Assembly: GCA_036677375.1 (NCBI GenBank)
Contig: JAVBWO010000024.1
Span: 248,001 to 312,000, forward strand
Direction of reading: 5' to 3'
Length of the DNA: 64,000 nt
Origin: JAVBWO01 sp036677375
Lineage (GTDB): Bacteria > Bacillota > Dehalobacteriia > UBA4068 > UBA4997
Shown: positions 1 through 7,488 of the stretch, one piece after another
Layout: every line of letters starts with the position of its first letter
Numbering within the stretch: the stretch's first letter is position 1
Notes under the pieces: model-generated
The model's input: the letters and a program-made list of their open reading frames with translations, nothing else
Database searches by the model: none
What the model was told of the DNA's origin: nothing
Position numbers and translations under genes: made by a program

Positions 1-1484
1 TTGGCAGGGTCAACGATACCGGCGGCCAGCATATCTTCATAAGCCCCGGTAGCGGCATTGTAGCCTATGCCAACCTTGGCTTCTTTCAGTTTTTCCACAA
101 CGATGGCACCTTCGGCGCCAGCATTGTAGGCAATCTGGCGAACAGGTTCTTCCAGGGCTTTCTTAACGATCGCAACACCGACCTTTTCATCGCCGGTAAC
201 TTCGATTTTGCTCAAAATGGGCAATGTATAAAGCAGGGCAACGCCGCCGCCGGATACGATCCCTTCTTCCACCGCCGCGCGGGTAGCAGAAAGAGCATCT
301 TCAATGCGGAGTTTCTTTTCTTTTAATTCAACTTCGGTAGCAGCTCCGACCTTGATCACTGCAACGCCGCCGGCTAATTTAGCCAAACGTTCCTGCAATT
401 TTTCCTGGTCGAAATCGGAAGTGGTTTCTTCGATCTGGCGTCTGATCTGAGAAACGCGGGCAGCGATCTCTTTGCTGTCGCCGGCGCCATCGATGATGGT
501 GGTCGTTTCTTTGCTGACCTTGACCTGACGGGCTTTCCCAAGCATATTCAGTTCGGTGGCATCCAATTTCAAGCCAACTTCTTCAGAGATGACGGTACCG
601 CCGGTCAGAATAGCAATATCTTGCAGCATCGCTTTTCTTCTGTCCCCAAAACCGGGCGCTTTCACGGCGACGCAGGTAAAGGTACCGCGGAGTTTATTGA
701 CGATCAGGGTAGCCTGGGCTTCCCCTTCCACATCTTCGGCAATAAGAAGCAAAGGTTTGCCGGCTTGGAGAACTTTTTCCAAAACGGGCAGCATATCGTT
801 TAAATTACTGATCTTCTTATCGGTGATCAAAATGAGGGGATCATTCAAAATGGCTTCCATTTTATCAGTGTCGGTAACCATATAAGGCGAGGTATAGCCA
901 CGGTCGAACTGCATCCCTTCCACCACTTCACAGACGGTTTCGAAGGTCTGGCTTTCTTCCACGGTGATAACGCCGTCATTGCCGACTTTTTCCATCGCAT
1001 CGGCGATTAAAGCGCCGATGGTGGGATCATTCGCGGAAATGGAAGCAACTTGAGCGATCTCTTCTTTGCTTTCCACTTTTTTAGAGGTCTTGCCCAATTC
1101 TTCTACAACTACGCCCACCGCTTTGTCGATGCCTTTTTTCAAAATCATGGGGTTAGCGCCTGCGGTAACATTTTTAATCCCTTCCCGGATAATAGCCTGC
1201 GCCAGGAGGCAAGCAGTGGTGGTGCCGTCGCCGGCCACGTCATTGGTCTTGGTGGCAACTTCTTTGACCAGTTGCGCGCCCATATTTTCCAGGGGGTCTT
1301 CCAGTTCGATTTCCTTGGCGATGGTAACGCCGTCATTGGTGATCAGGGGAGCGCCAAATTTACGCTCTAAAACAACATTCCGGCCTTTGGGGCCCAAGGT
1401 AATCTTTACGGCATTCGCCAGAGCATCCACACCACGTTGCATCGCATAACGGGCGTCTTCGCTGAAAACAATTTGTTTTGCCAT
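1..1484 (-). CDS. groL: Chaperonin GroEL, 3'-truncated by the window edge
   Basis: This is the 60-kDa chaperonin subunit that forms the double-ring ATP-driven protein-folding cage with GroES. The reading frame opens at ATG 1484 with MAKQIVFSEDARYAMQRGVD, the classic GroEL N-terminus, after a GGAGG site about 8 bases upstream. The nucleotide-binding signature GDGTTTA is visible near residue 85. The window ends inside the codons for AAGIVDPAK, so about 494 of the usual ~540 residues are present and the C-terminal GGM-type tail is outside. It lies 36 bases downstream of groES in the same operon and is presumably under the same HrcA/CIRCE control. The residue after GDGTTTA is Cys, where Thr is common; this is a minor variation. 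Confidence 0.98.
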   Translation of the reverse strand, partial: MAKQIVFSEDARYAMQRGVDALANAVKITLGPKGRNVVLERKFGAPLITNDGVTIAKEIELEDPLENMGAQLVKEVATKTNDVAGDGTTTACLLAQAIIREGIKNVTAGANPMILKKGIDKAVGVVVEELGKTSKKVESKEEIAQVASISANDPTIGALIADAMEKVGNDGVITVEESQTFETVCEVVEGMQFDRGYTSPYMVTDTDKMEAILNDPLILITDKKISNLNDMLPVLEKVLQAGKPLLLIAEDVEGEAQATLIVNKLRGTFTCVAVKAPGFGDRRKAMLQDIAILTGGTVISEEVGLKLDATELNMLGKARQVKVSKETTTIIDGAGDSKEIAARVSQIRRQIEETTSDFDQEKLQERLAKLAGGVAVIKVGAATEVELKEKKLRIEDALSATRAAVEEGIVSGGGVALLYTLPILSKIEVTGDEKVGVAIVKKALEEPVRQIAYNAGAEGAIVVEKLKEAKVGIGYNAATGAYEDMLAAGIVDPA

Positions 1485-1520
1485 GTTTTTATTTCCTCCT
1501 TAAAATTATGACGAGTAAAA

Positions 1521-1811
1521 TTAAGCCAAGGTGGCTAGGATATCGCGGTCCCCGTTTAAGATGATATAGGTCTCGCCGTCTTTTTTCACTTCGGTGCCTG
1601 CATATTTCGAATAGATCACATGGTCGCCGGCTTTAACTTCCAAAGCAGCTCTTTGGCCATTATCCAAAATCCGGCCAGGGCCTACGGCCAGTACTTCGCC
1701 TTCCTGAGGCTTTTCCTTCGCTGTATCCGGTAAAACAATGCCGCTTTTGGTAGTTTCTTCGGATTCAACTTGACGAATGACTACACGGTCTCCCAAGGGT
1801 TTGATGTTCAT
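1521..1811 (-). CDS. groES: Co-chaperonin GroES
   Basis: GroES is the heptameric lid of the GroEL chamber. The 96-residue protein starts MNIKPLGDRVVIRQVE, contains the mobile-loop region around SGIVLPDTAKEKPQEG and ends with NGDRDILATLA. Its length matches the family. ATG 1811 is chosen over an upstream in-frame start because it follows a GAGGAGG site and opens with the conserved sequence. It is the first gene of the groESL operon. A CIRCE operator lies 26 bases upstream, with a sigma-A-type promoter above that. Confidence 0.98.
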   Translation of the reverse strand: MNIKPLGDRVVIRQVESEETTKSGIVLPDTAKEKPQEGEVLAVGPGRILDNGQRAALEVKAGDHVIYSKYAGTEVKKDGETYIILNGDRDILATLA

Positions 1812-1837
1812 TTCTCTTCCTCCTCGTTCTCTTATTG

Positions 1838-1864
1838 TTAGCACTCACCTACCGTGAGTGCTAA
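1838..1864. promoter_or_regulatory. CIRCE operator (HrcA binding site)
   Basis: The sequence is a perfect TTAGCACTC-N9-GAGTGCTAA inverted repeat, the exact consensus of the CIRCE element bound by the heat-shock repressor HrcA. It sits in the 5' untranslated region between the groES promoter and the groES start. This predicts HrcA-repressed, heat-inducible groESL transcription. hrcA itself is not in this window. Confidence 0.97.
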
Positions 1865-1877
1865 TTATCATGACATA

Positions 1878-1906
1878 ATCATAGGGTCATTAGGAAAATA
1901 TTTCAA
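1878..1906 (-). promoter_or_regulatory. groESL sigma-A-type promoter
   Basis: Read on the minus strand, a TTGAAA -35 box (1901-1906) and a TATGAT -10 box (1878-1883) are separated by exactly 17 bases. The CIRCE repeat follows immediately downstream of the expected start point, the usual arrangement for HrcA-controlled groESL operons. Confidence 0.8.
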
Positions 1907-2012
1907 GTTTCCATAATGGTCAAAATACGTCAGGAAAGCGATCCCGCACCGTTTTCCTATGAATATCTCAATATTTAGCTGTTTTTCTCCTTTTTTCATT
2001 TTTCAAGACAAA

Positions 2013-2933
2013 CTACTCTTCTTTGAAAATACCCATTGACAGGTATTTTTCCCCACCGTCGGGCAAAATAACCACAATGTTTTTATCGCTGTTTTCCGGC
2101 CGGGCCGCCACCTGGTACGCCGCCACCAAAGCAGCGCCGGAGGAGATGCCCGCCAAAACACCATGGCTGTCGGCAAAGCTTCGGCACATCTCGTAAGCAT
2201 CTTCGTCCGTTACCGTCAGGATCTCGTCAATCAAGCTCTGATCTAAAACGGCCGGGATAAAATTGGGGCCGATGCCCTGTAATTTATGACTGCCCATCTT
2301 GCCTTGAGACAGCAATGGGCAACCGGCAGGCTCCACACCGATTACCTGGATACTAGGCTTCAGTTCTTTTAAACGCTTGCCGCAGCCGGTAATAGTGCCG
2401 CCGGTACCAATGCCCGCGATCAATATGTCCACCAGGCCGTCCGTATCACGCCAGATCTCCCAGCCGCTGGAATAATAATGAGCGGTAGCATTGGCCGGAT
2501 TGGAAAACTGCCGTGGCACATAGGAATTGGGTAATGCCTTCGCAATCTCATCCGCCTTATCGACGGCGCCTTGCAAACCGTCTTTACCGGGTGTCAGAAC
2601 CAGTTCAGCGCCATAAGCCGCCAACAGCTTGCGACGTTCCACGCTCATGGTATCCGGCATGGTCAAAATCAGCCGGTAACCTTTTACCCGGGCGGCAATG
2701 GCCAGGCCGATACCGGTATTGCCGCTGGTAGGTTCTACGATCACCGTATCTTTCTTTAAAAGTCCTTTGTCTTCCGCATCTTCCAAGATCACCAGACCAA
2801 TGCGATCCTTGCTGCTGCCGCCGGGATTGAAGGATTCCAGCTTAGCCCAGATATTAGCATGGCCTTCCGGCTTTTGCACCGCCATCAGCGGTGTATATCC
2901 GATCAACTGCAAAACATTTTCCGCGATTTTCAT
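2013..2933 (-). CDS. cysK: Cysteine synthase A (O-acetylserine sulfhydrylase)
   Basis: This PLP enzyme makes cysteine from O-acetylserine and sulfide. At 306 residues it has the normal length. The PLP lysine is in GGSSKDRI (Lys42), the substrate loop TSGNTG is at about 69-74 and the phosphate-binding GIGTGGTITG loop is near 175. The start ATG 2933 is preceded by GGGAGG. It is divergent from cysE across a 111-base intergenic region, so the two steps of cysteine synthesis are neighbours and probably share control. The C-terminus GGEKYLSMGIFKEE fits CysK rather than CysM. Confidence 0.97.
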   Translation of the reverse strand: MKIAENVLQLIGYTPLMAVQKPEGHANIWAKLESFNPGGSSKDRIGLVILEDAEDKGLLKKDTVIVEPTSGNTGIGLAIAARVKGYRLILTMPDTMSVERRKLLAAYGAELVLTPGKDGLQGAVDKADEIAKALPNSYVPRQFSNPANATAHYYSSGWEIWRDTDGLVDILIAGIGTGGTITGCGKRLKELKPSIQVIGVEPAGCPLLSQGKMGSHKLQGIGPNFIPAVLDQSLIDEILTVTDEDAYEMCRSFADSHGVLAGISSGAALVAAYQVAARPENSDKNIVVILPDGGEKYLSMGIFKEE

Positions 2934-2965
2934 ATTGTTTCCTCCCAGAAGTTCTGAAAATTATG

Positions 2966-2994
2966 TTGCTTTTTTTTGATATCCCCTATATAAT
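2966..2994 (+). promoter_or_regulatory. Probable cysE promoter
   Basis: TTGCTT (2966-2971) and TATAAT (2989-2994) are spaced by 17 bases in the cysK/cysE intergenic region, pointing toward cysE. The -35 box is imperfect and the spacer is T-rich. No T-box or S-box structure fits into the 111-base gap. Confidence 0.5.
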
Positions 2995-3044
2995 AATTTT
3001 ATTCCTACTAGTTTACTTGTCATTAAAGGCAGGAGGTCTTAACA

Positions 3045-3779
3045 ATGGGTTTTTGGGCAGACGCGAAATCGATTGCGGCACGCGACCCGGCTGCTAAAGG
3101 GCCGTGGGAGGTCTTTTTGCTCTATTCCGGGTATCATGCGGTCTGCTGGCACCGTATCGCCCACTGGCTATATAAACGCCGTCTTTTTTTTCTGGCGCGC
3201 TTCGTTTCTCAATGCAGCCGCTTTTGGTTCGGTGTGGAGATCCACCCCGGCGCTCAAATCGGCCAGGGACTTTTCATTGACCACGGCATGGGCATCGTCA
3301 TGGGAGAAACGGCGGAAATCGGTGACAATTGCACCATTTATCATGGCGTTACCCTGGGTGGCACAGGCAAGCATAAAAACAAGCGCCACCCCACCATCGG
3401 CAATAATGTCTTAATCGGAGCCGGCGCCAAAGTGCTGGGACCGGTCATGGTAGGCGAAAACTCCAGAATCGGCGCCAATTCCGTGGTATTGGAAGACGTA
3501 GCGCCCAATACCACGGTGGTAGGGGTCCCCGGGCACACCACCCGTGATGACAACATGCATATCGCTTCTCTGGATCTGGATCAGACCCATTTGCCCGACC
3601 CAATTTATCAGGAACTGGTCAAGCTAATGGCGCAAATGGATACCTTAAACCAGGCCATTGCTAAAAACAAAGCCTGTGTTAACTGCGACGGCAACAAACC
3701 TTGTGTCCCACCCTGCGCGCCCTGTATTTTAGGAAATAACCAGGAGCTGCCGCCCGGTTGCTCCAAGAAAAACGGCTAG
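3045..3779 (+). CDS. cysE: Serine O-acetyltransferase with Cys-rich C-terminal tail
   Basis: The enzyme transfers acetyl from acetyl-CoA to serine, giving O-acetylserine for CysK. The N-terminal helical part (MGFWADAKSIAARDPAAKG) is followed from about residue 65 by left-handed beta-helix hexapeptide repeats (HPGAQIGQGLFIDHGMGIVM, then YHGVTLGGTGK, and so on), ending at VVGVPG near 165. AGGAGG sits 8 bases before ATG 3045. After the catalytic part comes a tail of about 75 residues. Its end holds six cysteines in CVNCDGNKPCVPPCAPC plus a further PGC. Canonical short CysE proteins end soon after the hexapeptide domain, so this tail is unusual and could bind metal or sense thiol state, which is inference. 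Confidence 0.95.
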   Translation: MGFWADAKSIAARDPAAKGPWEVFLLYSGYHAVCWHRIAHWLYKRRLFFLARFVSQCSRFWFGVEIHPGAQIGQGLFIDHGMGIVMGETAEIGDNCTIYHGVTLGGTGKHKNKRHPTIGNNVLIGAGAKVLGPVMVGENSRIGANSVVLEDVAPNTTVVGVPGHTTRDDNMHIASLDLDQTHLPDPIYQELVKLMAQMDTLNQAIAKNKACVNCDGNKPCVPPCAPCILGNNQELPPGCSKKNG

Positions 3780-3893
3780 AATATTGATATGCCACAACAT
3801 GCTACGTTCTTAAAATAGCCGTCAAAATTTGAAAATAAAGCTTATGAGTTTCTCGTATTGATTATTTATCGTTTCTATTTAAGATATATTTAA

Positions 3894-3917
3894 GACAGCC
3901 CGGCCGGGCTGTCTTTT
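3894..3917 (+). terminator. Rho-independent terminator after cysE
   Basis: A perfect 10-bp-arm GC-rich inverted repeat (GACAGCCCGG / CCGGGCTGTC) is followed by TTTTT. It lies about 115 bases after the cysE stop and is oriented to end cysE transcription. Confidence 0.85.
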
Positions 3918-3988
3918 TCATGATTAACAATGAAAAAGAGCGATGAAGCAAATTTCCAGGGGTAAGACGTTATCGCATCGTAATGCGG

Positions 3989-4957
3989 TCAACCACCGAT
4001 GGTATTCATGCCGCGGCTCTGCGCGCCTAAAGAAGAGCGCTGAGGCTTTCTTTGGACTGCTTGTTCAATATAACCCAAAAGTTCCTCGTCCGATGCGCCC
4101 TGTCTGAGAGGAGCAAAGACATCCAGAGACTCCCCACTGTGCAGGCAGGAGTAGATCTTACCTTCCGATGTAAAGCGCAGACGGTTGCAGCGGCCACAAA
4201 AATGCTCGCTTACCGCATGGATGAAAGCGATACTGCCCTGCCAGCCAGGAAAGGCAAACACCTCCGCCGGTCCGTTGCCAGCCACGGCACAAGGAATAAG
4301 CGGCTGCCCGGCAGCCATTTCCAGCTTCTCTTTCATTTCTTTGGCCGGGACAAAGCGTTCCGGCAGCCAAATATCGCCGCCGCCAATGGGCATAAATTCA
4401 ATAAAGCGCACATGAATAGGACGAGACTTGGCCAGCTGCGCGATTTCCCAAAGCTCTTGGTCATTGCTGCCCCGCATCACCACGGCATTGATTTTCACCG
4501 GGTCAAGTCCCGCTTCCAAAGCGGCCGAAAGCCCTGCCAAAGCCTCTTTCAAACTGCCGCCGCGGGTCACATTGGCATAAGTGGTTTCGTTGACGCTGTC
4601 TATACCGATATTAATGCGGTCCAATCCGGCGGCTTTCAGCTGAGCCGCCATACCGGCAAGCAATGTCCCGTTGGTGGTCATGCTGAGATCTTGCAACGGC
4701 AATTTATGCAGATCTTCCACAAAGGTAATAATACCTTTCCGTACCAAAGGTTCGCCACCTGTAATACGGATTTTGTCTATCCCCGCTTTGACAAAGAGGG
4801 AGGCCATGCGGTACATCTCCTCAATGGTTAAAACCGCGCCATGATCCAGTTTGTCCACGCCTTCTTCCGGCATACAGTATCGGCAGCGCAAATTGCATTT
4901 ATCCGTGACGGAGATCCGTAGATAAGTAATTTCTCTGCCCCAAGTATCAACTAACAT
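3989..4957 (-). CDS. moaA: GTP 3',8-cyclase MoaA (molybdopterin biosynthesis)
   Basis: MoaA is the radical-SAM enzyme for the first step of molybdenum cofactor synthesis, converting GTP to the 3',8-cyclo intermediate. The 322-residue protein has the SAM cluster CNLRCRYC (Cys21, 25, 28), the SAM-binding segment ITGGEPLVR, and a C-terminal second cluster CGRCNRLRF followed about 13 residues later by YSCLHS. It ends in the conserved GMNTIGG. ATG 4957 is chosen because it directly precedes LVDTWGREITYLRISVTD and follows AGGAGGC. The longer frame upstream is low-quality and overlaps the small upstream gene. No other Moco genes are in the window. Confidence 0.97.
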   Translation of the reverse strand: MLVDTWGREITYLRISVTDKCNLRCRYCMPEEGVDKLDHGAVLTIEEMYRMASLFVKAGIDKIRITGGEPLVRKGIITFVEDLHKLPLQDLSMTTNGTLLAGMAAQLKAAGLDRINIGIDSVNETTYANVTRGGSLKEALAGLSAALEAGLDPVKINAVVMRGSNDQELWEIAQLAKSRPIHVRFIEFMPIGGGDIWLPERFVPAKEMKEKLEMAAGQPLIPCAVAGNGPAEVFAFPGWQGSIAFIHAVSEHFCGRCNRLRFTSEGKIYSCLHSGESLDVFAPLRQGASDEELLGYIEQAVQRKPQRSSLGAQSRGMNTIGG

Positions 4958-4965
4958 GGCGCCTC

Positions 4966-5139
4966 CTAAAAGCAACCCAATTGGCAACGGGTTATCTTGA
5001 TACCGCAAGCTTGGGCGGCTTGTCCCACCGCCCCTAGGCTCACCTGTAATTCCTCCGCCAGCGCCCAAGCATCGGCACAGGCAAGTTTATGATTGGCGTC
5101 TGCTTTGGCCAATACGGCCTCAATGATCTCCCGATCCAT
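4966..5139 (-). CDS. Small protein of unknown function upstream of moaA
   Basis: This 57-residue ORF begins MDREIIEAVLAKADANHKLA and ends in GIKITRCQLGCF. The middle (ACADAWALAEELQVSLGAVG) looks like a helix-turn-helix. ATG 5139 has AGGAG 8 bases upstream; a GTG nine bases earlier is an alternative. Its stop codon lies inside the moaA ribosome-binding site, so the two genes are almost certainly co-transcribed and translationally coupled. The two C-terminal cysteines, CQLGC before the final Phe, are striking and could bind a metal or a thiol partner. I do not assign it to a named family. A role linked to molybdenum cofactor formation is inferred from position only. Confidence 0.7.
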   Translation of the reverse strand: MDREIIEAVLAKADANHKLACADAWALAEELQVSLGAVGQAAQACGIKITRCQLGCF

Positions 5140-5250
5140 CCCAACCACTCCTATCTTTTTTCTCTATTTCCTTATTTCCGTTTCCTTATTTCCGGTTTCT
5201 CTTTTTCCGGCTTCATCTTTGACTTTTAGATTAGACATGAAATATCTGAT

Positions 5251-5288
5251 ATAGAAAGGCTGCTTCCAGCTGGAAGCAGCCTTTCTAT
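5251..5288. repeat. 38-bp perfect palindrome between kinase and moaA operon
   Basis: An 18-base arm beginning ATAGAAAGGC pairs without mismatch with its complement around a GC centre. It lies downstream of the histidine kinase gene and upstream of the moaA unit, both on the minus strand. It could be a terminator for the kinase, but the minus-strand side lacks a clean T-run. An RNA hairpin or protein site is also possible. Confidence 0.6.
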
Positions 5289-5367
5289 ATATTTTACTAC
5301 ATCGCTTCTGCTTATGCAAGAAGAGTCGGCTCCGGATGCGTGAAACATTGAAAGGACTTGCACTCGC

Positions 5368-6561
5368 TTATTCCGCTTCATCCAAAGGCATCAAGGGTTT
5401 CACAGAGGCTGCTCCTTCCGGCTCCGGTATCACAATGGTAAAGGTGCTGCCTTTCCCAAAGGTGCTGTCAACTTTTAAATAAGCACCCTGATCCGCCAGC
5501 ATACGGCGGCATACCGCCAAGCCGATGCCGCTGCCCTTTTCTTTTGTGGTATAAAAAGGCGCCCGTATCTTTTTTAAAGTATCTTCATCCATGCCGACAC
5601 CGTTGTCTATTACAGAAATTTCCGCCTGATTAAGATTAAAATCATATTTGGTCAGAATTCGAATGGTACCTTTGCCTTGCAGCGCGTCCACGCCATTGCT
5701 GATCAAATTGACAATTACCTGCTTCATGCGGAAATAATCCAACGTCAAAAGAGGGATATCCTCACTATATTCCTCTTCAACCAAAATATCGTGGTTGGTC
5801 ACAGCTACGCGCATTAATTGTGCCACTTCATGGCACATTTCGTTGACGGATAAAGGAGCCAGCCGCAGATCCTGCCAACGGGAGATATGAAGCAACTGGG
5901 TAAGGATCTTATTGGCCCCATCCAACTCTTCATAAACCATACTGCTGTATTCCCTGAAAACAAGATCGTCACGTCGCTTAAATTCCATCAACTGAAAGAT
6001 ACTGCGCACACTCTGTAAATAATTACGCAATTGATGAGAGGCGCCTACGGCCACTGCCCCTGCCCGGTCCAGCAAAGAGGTTTTGGACAAGGTTTCTTCC
6101 ATCAACACCATCTGCGTTTTTTCCTCCAACAGGAGAAAAGCGCCTCTTAGAGCACCCTTTTTGTCACGCAGGCTGCCTACGGTCAGTTCTCCCACAAAGC
6201 GCTCCTCGTTCACCATGCCGCCTAAAACCAGCTTCTTGCATGTAACGCCCATGCACAAAGCACTATAAGCCGCGGACAACAATTCATGCGCTAAAGAAAG
6301 AGAGAATCGGCCCAGGAGGCGCCGGTCAAACTCTTTTCCAATGATATCCGCACGTGATAGCTTCAGTAAATCCGCGGCACAGCTATTCACGTATTTGATG
6401 TTTCCATTTTTATCTAATATAAAGGCGGCATGGGATAAAACAGAGAGGGTGTCATAATAAAAACGAACTGCGCTTTCCACTTCCTCCTGTAGGCATAACA
6501 AGGCATCCTGAGAGGTAATATCTGCGGTACCAGTTGTTGTCCTATGATTGCAGTAACCCAT
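5368..6561 (-). CDS. Orphan PAS-domain sensor histidine kinase
   Basis: This is a 397-residue soluble kinase without membrane segments. A PAS domain spans about residues 40-150 (AAFILDKNGNIKYVN, then LLKLSRADIIGKEF). The phospho-acceptor region is GASHQLRNYLQSV with His176. The ATPase domain carries the N box (VNLISNGVDAL), G1 (DNGVGMD), F box (APFYTT) and G2 (GSGIGLAV). ATG 6561 follows GGGGAGG at good spacing, so it is preferred over the GTG-type start 15 bases upstream. There is no response regulator beside it. The layout resembles cytoplasmic Spo0-phosphorelay or NtrB-like kinases, but the partner and signal are unknown. Confidence 0.9.
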   Translation of the reverse strand: MGYCNHRTTTGTADITSQDALLCLQEEVESAVRFYYDTLSVLSHAAFILDKNGNIKYVNSCAADLLKLSRADIIGKEFDRRLLGRFSLSLAHELLSAAYSALCMGVTCKKLVLGGMVNEERFVGELTVGSLRDKKGALRGAFLLLEEKTQMVLMEETLSKTSLLDRAGAVAVGASHQLRNYLQSVRSIFQLMEFKRRDDLVFREYSSMVYEELDGANKILTQLLHISRWQDLRLAPLSVNEMCHEVAQLMRVAVTNHDILVEEEYSEDIPLLTLDYFRMKQVIVNLISNGVDALQGKGTIRILTKYDFNLNQAEISVIDNGVGMDEDTLKKIRAPFYTTKEKGSGIGLAVCRRMLADQGAYLKVDSTFGKGSTFTIVIPEPEGAASVKPLMPLDEAE

Positions 6562-6719
6562 AATGCGCCTCCCCAATTATGTGGTACTAGTTTTTTTTCA
6601 CCATTCAAAAGAAAAATCCTTCCCGTAAAAATCGACACGATTCCCTATTAAATCACTATATTAACAAATTTTACCAATTTGTGCTAATAATGGAATCAAA
6701 TTTTCTTATTTTCTGTCAA

Positions 6720-7400
6720 TTATTTGTCGAAGTCTGTCTTTATCCACCTAAAGTATTTGTTACAATCATAAAAATTTTTTTCTGTACACAAAGAGGTCAT
6801 TGCCATATCGCAGACATCCGCATAGGTATCTTCTACCACCTGCATATCATAACATACGCCGATGACCGGAACATTCTTCCGCATAGCCGGCAGCAACCGG
6901 TCATAGTAGCCGGCGCCGTAACCGATGCGCCCGCCTCGTTTATCGAAGGCAACACCGGGAGCCAAAACCAGATCGATCTCTACGGGATCCAGATACTTTT
7001 TATCAGGCGGCTCCGGGATGTGCATCATCCCTGGCTCCATGGCGGAAAGCATTTCCGGCAGCAAAAGAGCCGCTTTCATGATTCCCGGCTGATCGGGCAA
7101 ACAGACCGGTACGGCCACCTGCTGCCCCCGCTCCCAGAGAATAGGGAAAATACCTGTGATATCCGCTTCCTTGCCGATGGGCATATAAGCAAAAATAATG
7201 TTTGCCGCTTCCCCCGAAGGAAGGGATGCCAAACGCCGTACGATTTCCGCACTCCAACGGCCCCGGTCTTCCGGGGAAATGGCTTTACGCGCCGCCAACA
7301 TCTGCCGCCGCAGCTCTTGTTTCATCGCAGCTCTTGTTTCAGTCTGCATTTCAGTTACCATTTCACTTTTCATTTCATTTTTCATTTCAACCTCATACAA
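6720..7400 (-). CDS. 5-formyltetrahydrofolate cyclo-ligase
   Basis: The enzyme converts 5-formyl-THF to 5,10-methenyl-THF with ATP, recovering folate for one-carbon metabolism. The core has the RRQMLAARKAIS N-terminal substrate helix, the central LVLAPGVAFDKRGGRIGYGAGYYDRLL signature near residues 145-175 and the PVIGVCYDMQVVE end. The family is about 190 residues, while this frame gives 226. The excess is a low-complexity start rich in Met, Glu and Lys, written by repeated ATTTCATTTT-like DNA. Several ATG codons could be used; one with GAGG six bases upstream opens at MKNEMK, and MKQELRR at 7325 is the best homology start. I give the longest frame. Confidence 0.9.
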   Translation of the reverse strand: MYEVEMKNEMKSEMVTEMQTETRAAMKQELRRQMLAARKAISPEDRGRWSAEIVRRLASLPSGEAANIIFAYMPIGKEADITGIFPILWERGQQVAVPVCLPDQPGIMKAALLLPEMLSAMEPGMMHIPEPPDKKYLDPVEIDLVLAPGVAFDKRGGRIGYGAGYYDRLLPAMRKNVPVIGVCYDMQVVEDTYADVCDMAMTSLCTEKNFYDCNKYFRWIKTDFDK

Positions 7401-7488
7401 GCTTATTGCATCCTCTTGGTCATCTTTATGAAATCTCCGGTTTTCTTTATTTTTTTGGCAAGCTCCCTCTTATTTGCTATTTCCCATG

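Noticed and set aside
4052..4831. 259-codon plus-strand ORF opposite moaA
   Set aside because: It is an antisense shadow of the well-conserved moaA gene; the many His, Gln and Arg codons are typical of reverse reading.
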